Of a stretch of 64,000 nt of DNA, positions 23,557 to 34,769 are shown piece by piece. The position numbers and the translations under genes were made by a program. Below the pieces are notes generated by a model. It was not told the DNA's origin and searched no databases. It saw nothing but the letters and a program-made list of their open reading frames with translations. The stretch covers positions 33,513,000 to 33,576,999 of the forward strand of contig OY282607.1 in NCBI GenBank assembly GCA_958298945.1, given 5' to 3'. The DNA is from Atherix ibis (lineage: Eukaryota > Arthropoda > Insecta > Diptera > Athericidae). Each line of letters starts with the position of its first letter. Positions within the stretch are counted from its first letter, which is position 1.

Positions 23557-26411
23557 TGTACGAGTATATACGATATTAGGCAAAAGTATAAATTTATTAA
23601 TTTGTAATATTGTAGTTATGGGCAATGCACTAACCAAAAATCGATCTTACAATTCTTGCAGAAACAAAATCTAGATGATTGAGATCATGTAAAAAAATAT
23701 TTTTCACCAAAATATCCTTTAAAGGAAATCGTTTTTATTGTATCTGATCTACTAGTAATAATTCCATTATTGGCTAGTTGAAGAAATTATAATTAAATTT
23801 TTGTTAAAAATAAAAAAGATCATATCGAAGAAAGGATAAATATTTTCTCTTAAACTTTTATCATTTAAGAAGTCAAATTATACCTTTTACCATATATATA
23901 AGACCTTCAAAAAAATATTACAAGATCCTTAAAAAAATGCAAAAAATACATTTTTTCTCCACTCACCTTGATTGTTTTTGTAGTCGTTTTACCTTAAAAT
24001 ATAAAGATTTCAAAGTTAAGATTGCTACCATCTATAAATACGCATATACTGAGACATAATTGTCATAGAATATCCTGATAAGTTATCATTATGTGCATAG
24101 TTGATATCTCAATTCATAAAACGGTGTCACCAATTGAGCTACACATAGCTTTGAGAATCTGACTGAAAGGGGGAACTAAGTGGAAAGTCTGCAAATCATA
24201 AACTTTGTGAAAGGTTAACTTTTCAGTGAACGAATACTTGTTTGCTATATGCCCGGAACAACTCTGGTAATATACTCATTAAATTGATTTATGTAACGAT
24301 AAAAGTGGCAAAGTTTTTATATTGCCATTCTCGAACGCAGAACGGATATAGAGAAAGCAGCGCAAGGACAGGAGCACATGAATGGGTATAACCACCAGAA
24401 CCCCATAGTATGAAGCGCTTGTGCACACTTCATTTGCTACAGCAACATTTTCATTCTCGATTATCCAGTCTCATCAGTATATCGCTATATGACAAGTCTA
24501 TTTATCTCGACCGAGCCTAAAGTATTCTCCAGAATATATTGTGGTCTAAATAGCCTTCAGTGGCTTTTAAAAACTCGTCATACCATCTGTTTTGTAAGCT
24601 TTATAATCAGTTGGTTGCTGGCGGCTGGTTACACATGCATCGCACTTTCAAATGTGCACATCCTTATAGCAAACAATAGGTCCATGCGTAAATCTATCCA
24701 CAAACAATAAAATATTGCGGTATATTCTGGCGGTATAAAGGATAATGTGTGAATGCGTACTTGTAAAATCTACTTGATTCGTACAGGCTCGTCGTACATA
24801 CACATATAGCTCTTTATACGTATACGTTCATTTATTCTGTATGTACTATTGCAAAAAGCCTATAAAGTAAGCTTGGTAAAAATTCCCCTCAGCATTCATG
24901 TTTAATCCCAATAATCACTAAACTTTAAGGCAACACGGCGTAGAGGCATAATTTATTGGATTTGAGCTTTTTATCCGCTCATAGTCAATGCTACTGTTTT
25001 TAACTTCAGAGAGTAGAGGCTTTACAGAATTTATAGATAATCCTTGATAATTTGACAGTAAAAAAAAAAGTGAAAAATGAGACCATCAATTGTAGGCCCA
25101 AATCGAGCTGAAGTCATACCCAAATGGAGCACAGTTCTTTTTGTTCAACCATACTCAATTTTTATCCTATATTTATATTTTATATTACAAAAAAAAAACA
25201 CACACACACACATACCCAAATAACGGAAGACAAATCTCCCATAAGACTAATAAAATCTATAAACAAATAAGCTGAACATGTATTAATATTATTTTTAACT
25301 GAGGAAATTGTGTACTCGTATCTGTAAATTATAGAATTTATGCCAGTACAATTGTTGCCAGTTTAACACAAGTTGTTATATTTTCACCAAAATTAAATCC
25401 CCTTTAGGAATATATTAACTGTTAAAAGGGGATAAATAAATTTACTGATTACTTAAATAATTTTTAATATAATGTGCAAGATCTCAAAAGAGTGCATTCA
25501 CATAATTTTAAATTATTTTATTTAAATTTTGAATTTCTTTTTAACAAATAGACTATAAATAAATATAAAAATTTTATAAGAAATAGTCGATGATTTTTGG
25601 ATTTTGAGTTTAATATTATTTTGGACTGTAAATTTGGAATTTTTCTATATTACAAATGTTTTAACAGAAAATAAATGTGAAAAAAATTTTAAGTCTAGAT
25701 TTAGGAGATATTCGATGAACCCATAGAAAATGCTTAGTTGAGGATTTGGAATTTAAAATTTTCTATAGTGAGGAATCCAAAAATTTTAGCATCAAATGAC
25801 CCTTTAAAAAAAATTGACTCTAGCTTTAGTACTCTTAGCAAAAATTAAAATAAAGATGAAAAATTCTGGACTGTAGTTTTAAATTTTTTGGACGGTAAAT
25901 ATGGGAATTTTTTTTGTAAATCAAAAAAAAAAAATTTTTGGAAATAAATTTTTGACTATGAATTTATTTTTGATTTTATAGAAAACAAATGGTAGCTGAA
26001 CAAGAAAATAAATTATCCAAAAAAAATTTAGCCTAAAAAATAGAGTGTCACACCAATTTTGAGTTTTTCTTGGCTATTAATTTTGGAATTTTGGTCTTTC
26101 ACAACCGGATTAGACATTAACTTAAAAAAAACGTTAGACCTTAGAATTAATGCCACATTTTTTGGCAAATTGATTTTTTGCGAAATTTTTTCCAAAAAAA
26201 AATGCCGCCTTTCTTTTGTAGGAATCGTGTGAATAAAATTTTCACATTTTATAATGGATAAATGTGGATGCTGCAGCAAGAAATTTTCCTGATTGTTATT
26301 TTATTCATTTGTAAAATGCCAGCGACTATTAAAATACCCTAAACACACTTCTGGAGAAATTCTCCCTTTGATAATATATTTTAATTTGAAAACTTTTTTA
26401 CATATTGAATG
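23557..26411. other. AT-rich non-coding stretch
   Basis: No gene recognised. A (CA)n run sits at about 25199-25211. From about 25580 to 26130 the DNA is very A/T-homopolymeric and repeatedly uses phrases such as TTTGGAATTTT and GGACTGTAAAT, giving a self-similar texture just upstream of the tandem array. Confidence 0.5.
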
Positions 26412-28064
26412 GCTGAAAACTGCATCGATTTTGGCCGAAATTTGCGGAAAATACAATTTCTTGAAAAATGCAGTAAATTTGAAAATTTTCCTTTGGGGGA
26501 CCCTTGGAAGATTTGTAATTTTTCTCAAAAATTAAACTTTTATCAATCCACGATTTTTTTGGTCCAAACCATGGAGAAATATTCAAAATGCTTAAATTGC
26601 TGAAAACTGCATCGATTTTGGCCGAAATTTGCGGAAAATACGATTTCTTGAAAAATGCAGTAAATTTGAAAATTTTCCTTTGGGGGACACTTGGAAGATT
26701 TGTAATTTTTCTCGAAAATTTAACTTTTGTCAATCCACGATTTTTTTGGTCCAAACCATGGAGAAATATTCAAAATGCTTAAATTGCTGAAAACTGCTTC
26801 GATTTTGGCCGAAATTTGCGGAAAATACGATTTCTTGAAAATTGCAGTAAAATTGAAAATTTTCCTTTGAGGGACCCTTGGAAGATTTGTAATTTTTCTC
26901 GAAAATTTAACTTTTGTCAATCCACGATTTTTTTGGTCCAAACCATGGAGAAACATTCTAAATACTTAAATTGCTGAAAACTGCATCGATTTTGGCCGAA
27001 ATTTGCGGAAAATACGATTTCTTGAAAAATGCAGTAAAATTGAAAATTTTCCTTTGGGGGACCCTTGGAAGATTTGTAATTTTTCTCGAAAATTTAACTT
27101 TTATCAATCCACGATTTTTTTGGTCCAAACCATGGAGAAACATTCAAAATGCTTAAATTGCTGAAAACTGCATCGATTTTGGCCGAAATTTGCGGAAAAT
27201 ACGATTTCTTGAAAAATGCAGTAAAATTGAAAATTTTCCTTTGGGGGACCCTTGGAAGATTTGTAATTTTTCTCGAAAATTTAACTTTTGTCAATCCACG
27301 ATTTTTTTGGTCCAAACCATGGAGAATCATTCTAAATGCTTAAATTGCTGAAAACTGCATCGATTTTGGCCGAAATTTGCGGAAAATACGATTTCTTGAA
27401 AAATGCAGTAAAATTGAAAATTTTCCTTTGGGGGACCCTTGGAAGATTTGTAATTTTTCTCGAAAATTGAACTTTTATCAATCCACGATTTTTTTGGTCC
27501 AAACCATGGAGAAATATTCAAAATGCTTAAATTGCTGAAAACTGCATCGATTTTGGCCGAAATTTGCGGAAAATACGATTTCTTGAAAAATGCAGTAAAA
27601 TTGAAAATTTTCCTTTGGGGGACCCTTGGAAGATTTGTAATTTTTCTCGAAAATTTAACTTTTGTCAATCCACGATTTTTTTGGTCCAAACCATGGAGAA
27701 ACATTCTAAATGCTTAAATTGCTGAAAACTGCATCGATTTTGGCCGAAATTTGCGGAAAATACGATTTCTTGAAAAATGCAGTAAATTTGAAAATTTTCC
27801 TTTGGGGGACCCTTGGAAGATTTGTAATTTTTCTCGAAAATTAAACTTTTATCAATCCACGATTTTTTTGGTCCAAACCATGGAGAAATATTCAAAATGC
27901 TTAAATTGCTGAAAACTGCATCGATTTTGGCCGAAATTTGCGGAAAATACGATTTCTTGAAAAATGCAGTAAATTTGAAAATTTTCCTTTGGGGGACACT
28001 TGGAAGATTTGTAATTTTTCTCGAAAATTTAACTTTTGTCAATCCACGATTTTTTTGGCCCAAA
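26412..28064. repeat. 187-bp tandem repeat array, nine monomers
   Basis: The motif TGCATCGATTTTGGCCG (TGCTTCG in monomer 3) starts at 26421, 26608, 26795, 26982, 27169, 27356, 27543, 27730 and 27917, exactly 187 bp apart each time with no indels. The array covers about 8.8 units. Two monomer types alternate, marked by TTTTATCAATCC with CAAAATGC versus TTTTGTCAATCC with CTAAATGC, so the effective unit is often 374 bp. Many 60-codon open frames run through the array only because 187 is 1 modulo 3; I regard none as genes. The last unit ends inside a C-mariner 3' fragment. Confidence 0.95.
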
Positions 28065-28294
28065 AAAGGCCAGACTTTGTCAATAGGAAAGGTATAGTGT
28101 TCCAACAAGATAATGCGAAACCACATACAAGTTTGACCATTCGGCAAAAGCTTTTAGAGTTTGGATGGAATATACTGCTATACTCACCATACTCTCCAGA
28201 CCTAGCACCTTCCGACTATCATTTTATTTAAAATATTAAATCACTACAAGAAAATCGTCTTTTATTTTTATATTACTTCCCGGGGACAACCCAA
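28061..28294 (+). mobile_element. Mariner C 3' fragment fused to the tandem array
   Basis: Begins in AAAAAAGGCCAGA, matching the C1 transposase antisense region near 15870-15885. It reads NRKGIVFQQDNAKPHTSLTIRQKLLEFGW and then PYSPDLAPSDYH, with the second and third catalytic Asp 34 residues apart. After YHFI a deletion leads almost directly to the 3' terminus, ending GGGACAACCCAA before TA (28295-28296). The 5' two thirds of the element is absent; the tandem array lies in its place. Confidence 0.8.
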
Positions 28295-28296
28295 TA

Positions 28297-31147
28297 GAAT
28301 CAATTTTCAAATTAGTTATTATTTTGAAAATATGCCAAATGTCATATTATAGGTTAATTTCTACACAGTCAATCAGTTACAGTCTCTTCTGATTTTTATT
28401 TTAAAACATGAAAATTTATTAGGCTTGTTCAAATTAAAATATCGCAGCCATTACAATAAATTCCGATAAAATTTCAAATGTCGATTTTGTACATGCACAC
28501 AATTTATCATTCCATGTATGATTATTTAACAACTCAAAAAACTATTAATTCCAGACATACGTAGGGTAATTATAGGATATTTTGTTCTAAACGTTAGAGT
28601 TAAAAATATCCCCAAATGAATCCATTCAAATTGAACATTTACGATCCTATTCAATGGATTTCTAGTACAAAAATGAATTGAAAAAAATATTTAACATATA
28701 ACTAACTACATATGTGTTATAACATAGGTGTATCCAGAATATTAGTGAACCAATATTTCAATTTAATATTTACGACTAACGATGGTACGCTATGCTCGTA
28801 ATATTAGCAATTTGATAAAAGCCAAAGACATTAATGCAATGTAAGCTAAAATTCGATAATGAATAATTTGGAATTTTCAGAATTAAAGTAAAACATTTGT
28901 TAACTGACATAGTTGGCTATTTGATGGTGGAATTTATTGATGGCAATAATCCATTGAAAAGCTGAAACACACTAATTCGCGGGTAATATAATCTGCCTAA
29001 TAAAACTATCATCAGCGAAGTCTATAAACAATAACACGGGAACCTTGACAAATGAATAATCGATCGCAATTAGTCAATTAAATTAAGATAAATGCACTAA
29101 TTCAGTAGGACCCAGAAGTACAAACGTACACAAGGAGAAATTCCTTGTATGTATGGGTACTTTGAAACTTTATTTTCTACTAATCTCCCCTAAAAATGAG
29201 GTTGGCATTTGCCTCAAACGCCAATTTGAAATCTTTGTCTACAAAAAAAACTAGGCCTACTATGGATGGCGTATACATAATTCTGTGGTAGTATATCTAT
29301 TTAGACATGGTAACTTGAACAAAATTTATCATTGCTCCTTAGGACCTAAGCTTCTACCATAAGGGCATATTTATTTCTGCTATAAGTACAAATCTCCCCA
29401 TTCAGCTTCAATAAAGGTAAATTGATGAGACGCATCGAATTGAATAATGGAGGAACCTTGTAACTCAGCATGTCATATTGAATGGTTAACTATTTGGGCT
29501 CTAAAAATAATAATAACAAACTTAATTTTTTATTTAAAAAAAAATTAATTTCTATATCTGCGTGTAAGGATTTAATGTTTTTTTTTTATTTAGAAATCAA
29601 TTTTGTTGTAAAACGAAAATATTCTGATTCAGGAATTTTTTGTTCTTTTTCATTCCTTAATATCCTTAAATTATCCTTAAAATGACTCTTAGATTATTAT
29701 AATTTAATAATAAAAAAATAATGAAATTCAGTTAAAATGGATCATTGATACTAGACTGTATTTAGAAAAAAAACTTATTTTAAAAAGAGTTCTTCAATGA
29801 TCTTACCGTTAATGAGGAATTTTATTATAAAAATTAAGGATTCACTTCAAAGACAATAAAAAATTTCCAAAAGTTATTTGAATAATGTATACTTTGTAGA
29901 AGATCAAATAGCTACTATCCTTGGTTATTTTATATGAGTTATTTTAATTATCTTTAATTATATTTGTCAGTCCTTTTTAGCATCGATAGTTCGGAAAATG
30001 CCCTTTCGATTATTTCTTGCGCATTTTAGATAATCTGGAATAATTATTGTAAGATATTTACAAAGCTGTCAGATAATTAAATTGGTGATCATCAATCAAC
30101 ATCATCAACAGCATAACTACCGGAGGTTGGGTCTTTACATGCTGAATTAAACCTTAGCACAAAACCAGCTCAAATTCGTGGAAGACCTTAGCACAAAACC
30201 AGGTCCTGAAATGGTGATCAGCTGACATCACCATTTCAGGACTTATCTCATCTTAATAAATAACGCTATTGTAAACTTTTTAAATCAGAAAATGCTAGAC
30301 TTCCGATAGTGCAATTCGGCAATTCCAGCATCCTAACTAACGCCATGGCTCCTTCGAAAGCAAGGCCTACCTCGTAATTTTAAAACACTGCAGGCTTTCT
30401 GGGCAGGATCATCTTTATTCATATAGATTACGTTTATCAATGCACGCTTGCCAATTGAGCTTCATTTCACCAACAACAAAGCGGTCGTGATAGTAGTCTG
30501 TGATTTCATCGTTAAACAGTTTAACGGAGGATCCTTCTTTCGAATGCGACTATGAGTTCGTAATGGTTTTTGTTAAATAGCTTCAACTCTACGGTCAGAA
30601 TTTTTATTCCAAATAATTTAAATTAAATAAAAAAGGTCCTGACAGAAGCCTTTTTTTGGTTAATCTAAATCACGAGTATTTGGAACGAAAATTGACTGTC
30701 AGACACTTACAAGTATGTTAGGGTTTCGTTTAGACTGCTGAATTATAACTTAAGAAGATTGCCTCTTCTACACATACATGTTAATTCTTCTACGTCTAAC
30801 TATGGCTTATACGAGCCAATGAACTATATGTGTAGGAATTCGACCTTACTAATATTAAATGCTCTTTGAAGAAAATTTTGTTTTCTCTCCCTGTTTAGGG
30901 GTACTTTGTTTAACGTTCTATGAATTTTAAGTTTTTCTTATCTTTTTTTCTTTTCTTTTTATTATACTTGCATGTCTTGCATGTTTGAGCCCAATCTTGC
31001 TAGAATTGCTTCTCAGCATTTGTTGGGATATTGCTTAGCATTTGTTGTTGAAAGTTGTATTCTTCGAGCTGAAGCTAATAGTCAAATTAAAAAATTAAAA
31101 TTAATCAACAGTCTAAAGTTACAAAAAATTTGCAATGAGCCCACGTA
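28297..31147. other. AT-rich non-coding stretch
   Basis: No gene recognised. It contains one strong hairpin (30203-30242) and, just left of it, two copies of ACCTTAGCACAAAACCAG at about 30152 and 30185. Confidence 0.5.
30203..30242. repeat. Perfect 16-bp inverted repeat (hairpin, 8-base loop)
   Basis: GTCCTGAAATGGTGAT at 30203-30218 and its exact reverse complement at 30227-30242, separated by CAGCTGAC. It sits just after a direct repeat of ACCTTAGCACAAAACCAG. Either an element end or a small foldback; no gene adjoins. Confidence 0.8.
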
Positions 31148-32070
31148 TAGGGTTTTCCAATAAGAGTGATATGATTTTTAAGTGACGTTTCGGCCATTTG
31201 TAATATGTCATGATCTGTCTTTTATTTTCATTGTATTCAGTAATGTTTATATTTTTATGATTGGACAGATATACGCAAGAACCACTTTTACAAATTATTC
31301 ACTTTTATTATCAAAATAATCATTCTCCAATTTAAGAAAATCATCTTCTCCGATGAGGCTCACTTTCATCTGAGTGGTGCGGTAAATTAACAAAACTGTC
31401 GATTTTGGTGCGAAGAAAATCCACAAATTATTTATGAACACCCATTAAATTCACCTAAATTGACAGTTTGGTGTGGTTTTTGGTCTGGTCGAATCATCGG
31501 TCGGTACTTCTTTCGAAACGAAGCTGGTAACACCGTTACTGTCAATGGAGAGCGGTATAGATTGATGATAACCAACTTTTTATGGCCGAAATTCGGAAGA
31601 AGTTAATCTTGACAACATCTGGTTCCAACAAGACGGGGCTACGTGCCACACAGCACGTGCAACAACCGAATTATTGCGAGAAAAGTTTGGAGATTCGATT
31701 ATTTCAAGAAATTGAGACATTGAATGGCCTCCAAGAAGTTGTAATTTAACACCATTAGACTATTTTTTGTGAGGTTATTTGAAGTCATTGGCCTTTAGCC
31801 ATAAAGCAGACTCTCTTCAAGCTTTAGAAGTCAATATTGAACGTGCTATTCATGACATACGACTTGATTTAGTGGAAAAAGTGTTCGAAAATTGGGTTGA
31901 TCGAATTCGTTCCTGCAAAAGAAGTCGTGTAGGCCATTTGAATGACGTTTTATTCAGAACTTAATTGCAGCGATTGTACTTCACATTAAATAAAAAACAT
32001 TTGAATTTCCTTAACAATTGGTGTGTTTTTTTTTAAAAAGAATTCATATCACTCTTATTCGAAAACCCTT
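31148..32070 (+). mobile_element. DD41D-group element with both ends, N-terminus deleted
   Basis: About 923 bp between ends AGGGTTTTCCAATAAGAGTG (left, after TA) and the reverse complement AGGGTTTTCGAATAAGAGTG (right, before TA). The transposase begins only at KIIFSDEAHFHLSGAVN near 31335, holding the first catalytic Asp, then WCGFWSGRIIGRYFFRNEAGNTVTVNGERY. The second Asp is in FQQDGATCHTARATTELL and the third in WPPRSCNLTPLDYF; counting gives 41 residues between them, with one stop in that stretch. The C-terminus runs to 31964. The HTH region is missing. Several frame changes show it is dead. DD41D (rosa-type) is the group this spacing defines. Confidence 0.75.
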
Positions 32071-32082
32071 TAGAACAGAAAT

Positions 32083-32440
32083 TTGCTCAGAGAGTTTTTC
32101 AACATCAAAACAGTTAAAAATGTTGAAGTACTGAGGTTACTAGTCAGGTCAAACTATCGATTAGAGTATTTTGGGTTAGATCAAACATTGCACACACTTA
32201 GATGCCATCTCCATCTAAGAGATTTTGTCAGAAAGAAGGATTTCTGTGGTTCCCTAGCCACCCCTCCCTATCCACCCGATCATAATCCAAGTGACTTTTT
32301 TTTGTTCTTCCATATTAAAACCACCTAAAAGGATGTCATCTTGGAAGTATTGACATTAAATCATTTAAAAGAAAGTCATCTTGGAGCGCAAACAATACCT
32401 TCACTGATGTTAAGGGAATAACATTGGTATATAAAAATCG
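32083..32440 (+). pseudogene. H-type mariner fragment
   Basis: Reads LRDFVRKKDF and then PPYPPDHNPSDFFLFFHIK near 32215-32320, matching the stretch leading to the third catalytic Asp in mariner-type transposases. The rest is unrecognisable. Confidence 0.45.
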
Positions 32441-33157
32441 AATAAATTTGTTCCAAAAAAAAACAAACAAAAAATAGTATCTTTTAAATTTTAAAGACAA
32501 TTTTTACACATTATGTTAATTTTATAACACTTTTATTGTTTAATTAAAATAGCAGAAATTCTTTAATTGGTGTCACGTACTTCCTTTATAATAAGAAAAA
32601 AAAACGACCAGTAATAGATCCACTATGAACAGTCCCTTTTGAATCTGAATACATTATAGCAAATTCAAATTTATTTTATTGAACAGTACGAAAACTATTT
32701 TTTGAAGCAGTTTCATTAAAATAGTGAAAATTCTCTCCCTTAAGGCACTGTAAGAGACAAAAGCACATTGCCTTTAGATATCCTTTGAATTATGAATTTT
32801 TAAGTTATTCGGAATTAAGCCACAATTATGGTAACTGCATTACACCTTCAGGATATTCTCTTAACATTTCACTTTTAAGAAATTTTATTTTTTTCCACTT
32901 CGTAATTTTTCTATTCCAATTTGTTGATTGCATGTCTTATTTGGGCCAAACTATTACATTTGCACTATTTTATTTTTAATATCTACATTCTTTCAATCAC
33001 TTATATATTTACTAAAAGGATGCTTCTAATCAGGATAATTCTCATGAGAATATTTTCACTTTGATAAAGTATATAATAATCACAGCTGTCCTAATTTGTG
33101 AATGTGGGTGGCACTTTGCAAATTAAAGAAAAAAATATGAAAACATTAATTTCGAAA
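32441..33157. other. AT-rich non-coding stretch
   Basis: Nothing recognised between the H fragment and the defensin 3' region. Confidence 0.5.
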
Positions 33158-33163
33158 TTTATT
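33158..33163 (-). promoter_or_regulatory. Candidate poly(A) signal of the defensin gene
   Basis: AATAAA on the minus strand, 125 bases beyond the defensin stop codon; the first canonical signal found downstream. Confidence 0.4.
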
Positions 33164-33287
33164 CAAAAGATTTCCATAAAAAAAATTTAATATTTTTTAA
33201 AATTTAAAAAAAAAATTATTTTGCCAAAAAGGTTCCAATACTCATAGATCTATAGTTGAATAAATCCTTCAGAAGTCCTGAAATATT

Positions 33288-33589
33288 TTAACGGCATCTG
33301 CAGACCTTCTTGCTGTCACAATAGCCTCCGCTATGGCCCTTGGCAATGCAGTGAGCAGCGCAAAGACGCTCGTTTGCTAGAAGATCACAAGTAACTCTAG
33401 GCTCGGGTTCAGCGGCAAACTCTACAAAAATTATTTCCAATTTTTTATAAATTCTTAAAAGTTCTTTCCATTAAGCCAAACTCCACCAAAGGGTGTAAGT
33501 GGGTAAGTAAAGCTACCTGATTCGGCTGGAAGTGCTGAAACTGCGGCGAAAATTACAGTGAGCAATACAAAAAGGCCGAAAAAACGCAT
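33288..33589 (-). CDS. Def: Insect defensin precursor, two exons
   Basis: Secreted antimicrobial peptide of the insect defensin family, which acts on bacterial membranes after release from fat body or blood cells. Exon 1 is 33589-33517, intron 33516-33422 (95 bp; donor GTAGCT, acceptor TTTGTAG), exon 2 33421-33288. The joined frame gives 68 residues. Residues 1-19 ([19 protein letters not shown]) are a typical signal peptide; a short acidic pro-segment ends EPEPR at 33; the mature peptide is 34-68, starting VTCDLL. Six Cys at 36, 45, 49, 59, 65 and 67 give C-x8-C-x3-C-x9-C-x5-C-x1-C, the insect defensin pattern with the CAAHC and GGYC hallmarks. The first loop (8 residues) is shorter than the 12 I recall for Drosophila, and the peptide ends at Arg without the usual Asn. 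A TATA box, GATA motifs and a kB-type site lie upstream. Nothing looks broken. Confidence 0.9.
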
Positions 33590-33683
33590 TTTGAAATATG
33601 TTTTTTTAGAAAGTTTAAAAAATTAAATGTGCACAAACTAACGTTAACTAATGATTGAATGATAAAACAATCGATTCGTTCGG

Positions 33684-33691
33684 CTTTTATA
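33684..33691 (-). promoter_or_regulatory. TATA box of the defensin gene
   Basis: TATAAAAG on the minus strand, about 95 bases before the defensin ATG. A TCATTCA initiator-like sequence lies about 20-30 bases downstream (near 33658-33664), putting transcription start close to 33660. Confidence 0.65.
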
Positions 33692-33753
33692 GTCTGAACA
33701 CACGTTTTAATGTGTTGATTTTGTTTTTTATTTACTTTGTCAAAGAAGCTTTC

Positions 33754-33781
33754 CGATAAGAAAAGTCAATTTTCTGATAAG
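33754..33781. promoter_or_regulatory. Two GATA motifs upstream of the defensin
   Basis: CGATAAG at 33754-33760 and TGATAAG at 33775-33781, about 70-100 bases upstream of the TATA box. GATA factors cooperate with kB sites at fly antimicrobial peptide promoters. Short motifs like these also arise by chance in AT-rich DNA. Confidence 0.4.
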
Positions 33782-33884
33782 TTATTGTCAATTTCTCCAT
33801 ATAACTGTTACTTTTTAAGTTAATTGACTAATAATCTACAGGAAAAAAAAACAGAATATCACTAATTATGATTTCGTTTTGATC

Positions 33885-33894
33885 GGGGATTTTC
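33885..33894 (+). promoter_or_regulatory. Candidate kB (Rel-family) site
   Basis: GGGGATTTTC fits the GGGRNYYYYY consensus bound by Dif/Dorsal/Relish, about 195 bases upstream of the defensin TATA box. Rel sites work in either orientation. Confidence 0.5.
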
Positions 33895-33899
33895 TTGGA

Positions 33900-34769
33900 A
33901 GCGCAAAAACATTTCCGTTGTTATCAATGAAGAGTTTTGGTAATCGTTTAGAATTTTCAATCAAACACAAACAAATACGCTTAATGAGAAAATATTTACT
34001 TTTATTTATTAAAAACATTTATTAGCACACCATTTAAATACTGACAACAACTTCCTGTCGTTTATCAAAATAATTAAATCGGGATAGTATTCGTAGTATC
34101 TCAGATACTAGTTCTTTTGTCGAATTGTCAACAACATTTAAATTAGTCGCAAAAAAAATTAATTTGAGCATTCTTATACTATTAACTGACCCATTTTTTA
34201 AGTGCATTTTTTTAAATATTTTCCCAACTTTGTAAAAAATAATATTTTAACTGTTTGAAAATGTGAGATGCAAGAAGAAATTTATAAAGAAGGTCAATGA
34301 AAAAAAAATTATGGCCGGTTTGCCAGTGCTGACGTGTGGGTTTGATGGTTGGGTAAACGCTACAAGATTGACAAATGGTATGTCCAATGAAATTCTTATC
34401 TATTCTGATGGCTTATTTTTTTCTGGTATTAAACCTAGCAAAATGTAAAACTACGATTTTTTCTAGAGGTCTTAGTTCTTGCGCTTTTATATACAAATTT
34501 TCTGTAACTAATATTAAACGTGCACATTATGTTACTGACTTCTGGATTACACTAGATATGAATCTCATGTGAACTACATTGCTTCTGAAAATAGTTACAC
34601 TAGACTTCGGGATTACTCATGTATAAATTGTTTATCAAAATTTCATTGAGCAGATCGCCAAAGGCTTCTACCGTACACATATCAGCTATATTTAATCACA
34701 AATTTGGTATTTAATCACAAACTTTTAAACTCAAATATTTTCTCTTGTAAATGGAGTTTCGGAAAATGC
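33900..34769. other. AT-rich non-coding stretch
   Basis: No further gene or element recognised. Confidence 0.5.

Noticed and set aside
26412..28064. CRISPR-like regular repeats
   Set aside because: The repeats are directly abutting 187-bp units without unique spacers, in eukaryotic DNA.
26028..28231. Many 60-160 codon open frames on both strands
   Set aside because: They repeat with the 187-bp period and change frame each unit because 187 is not a multiple of 3. They are by-products of the tandem array.
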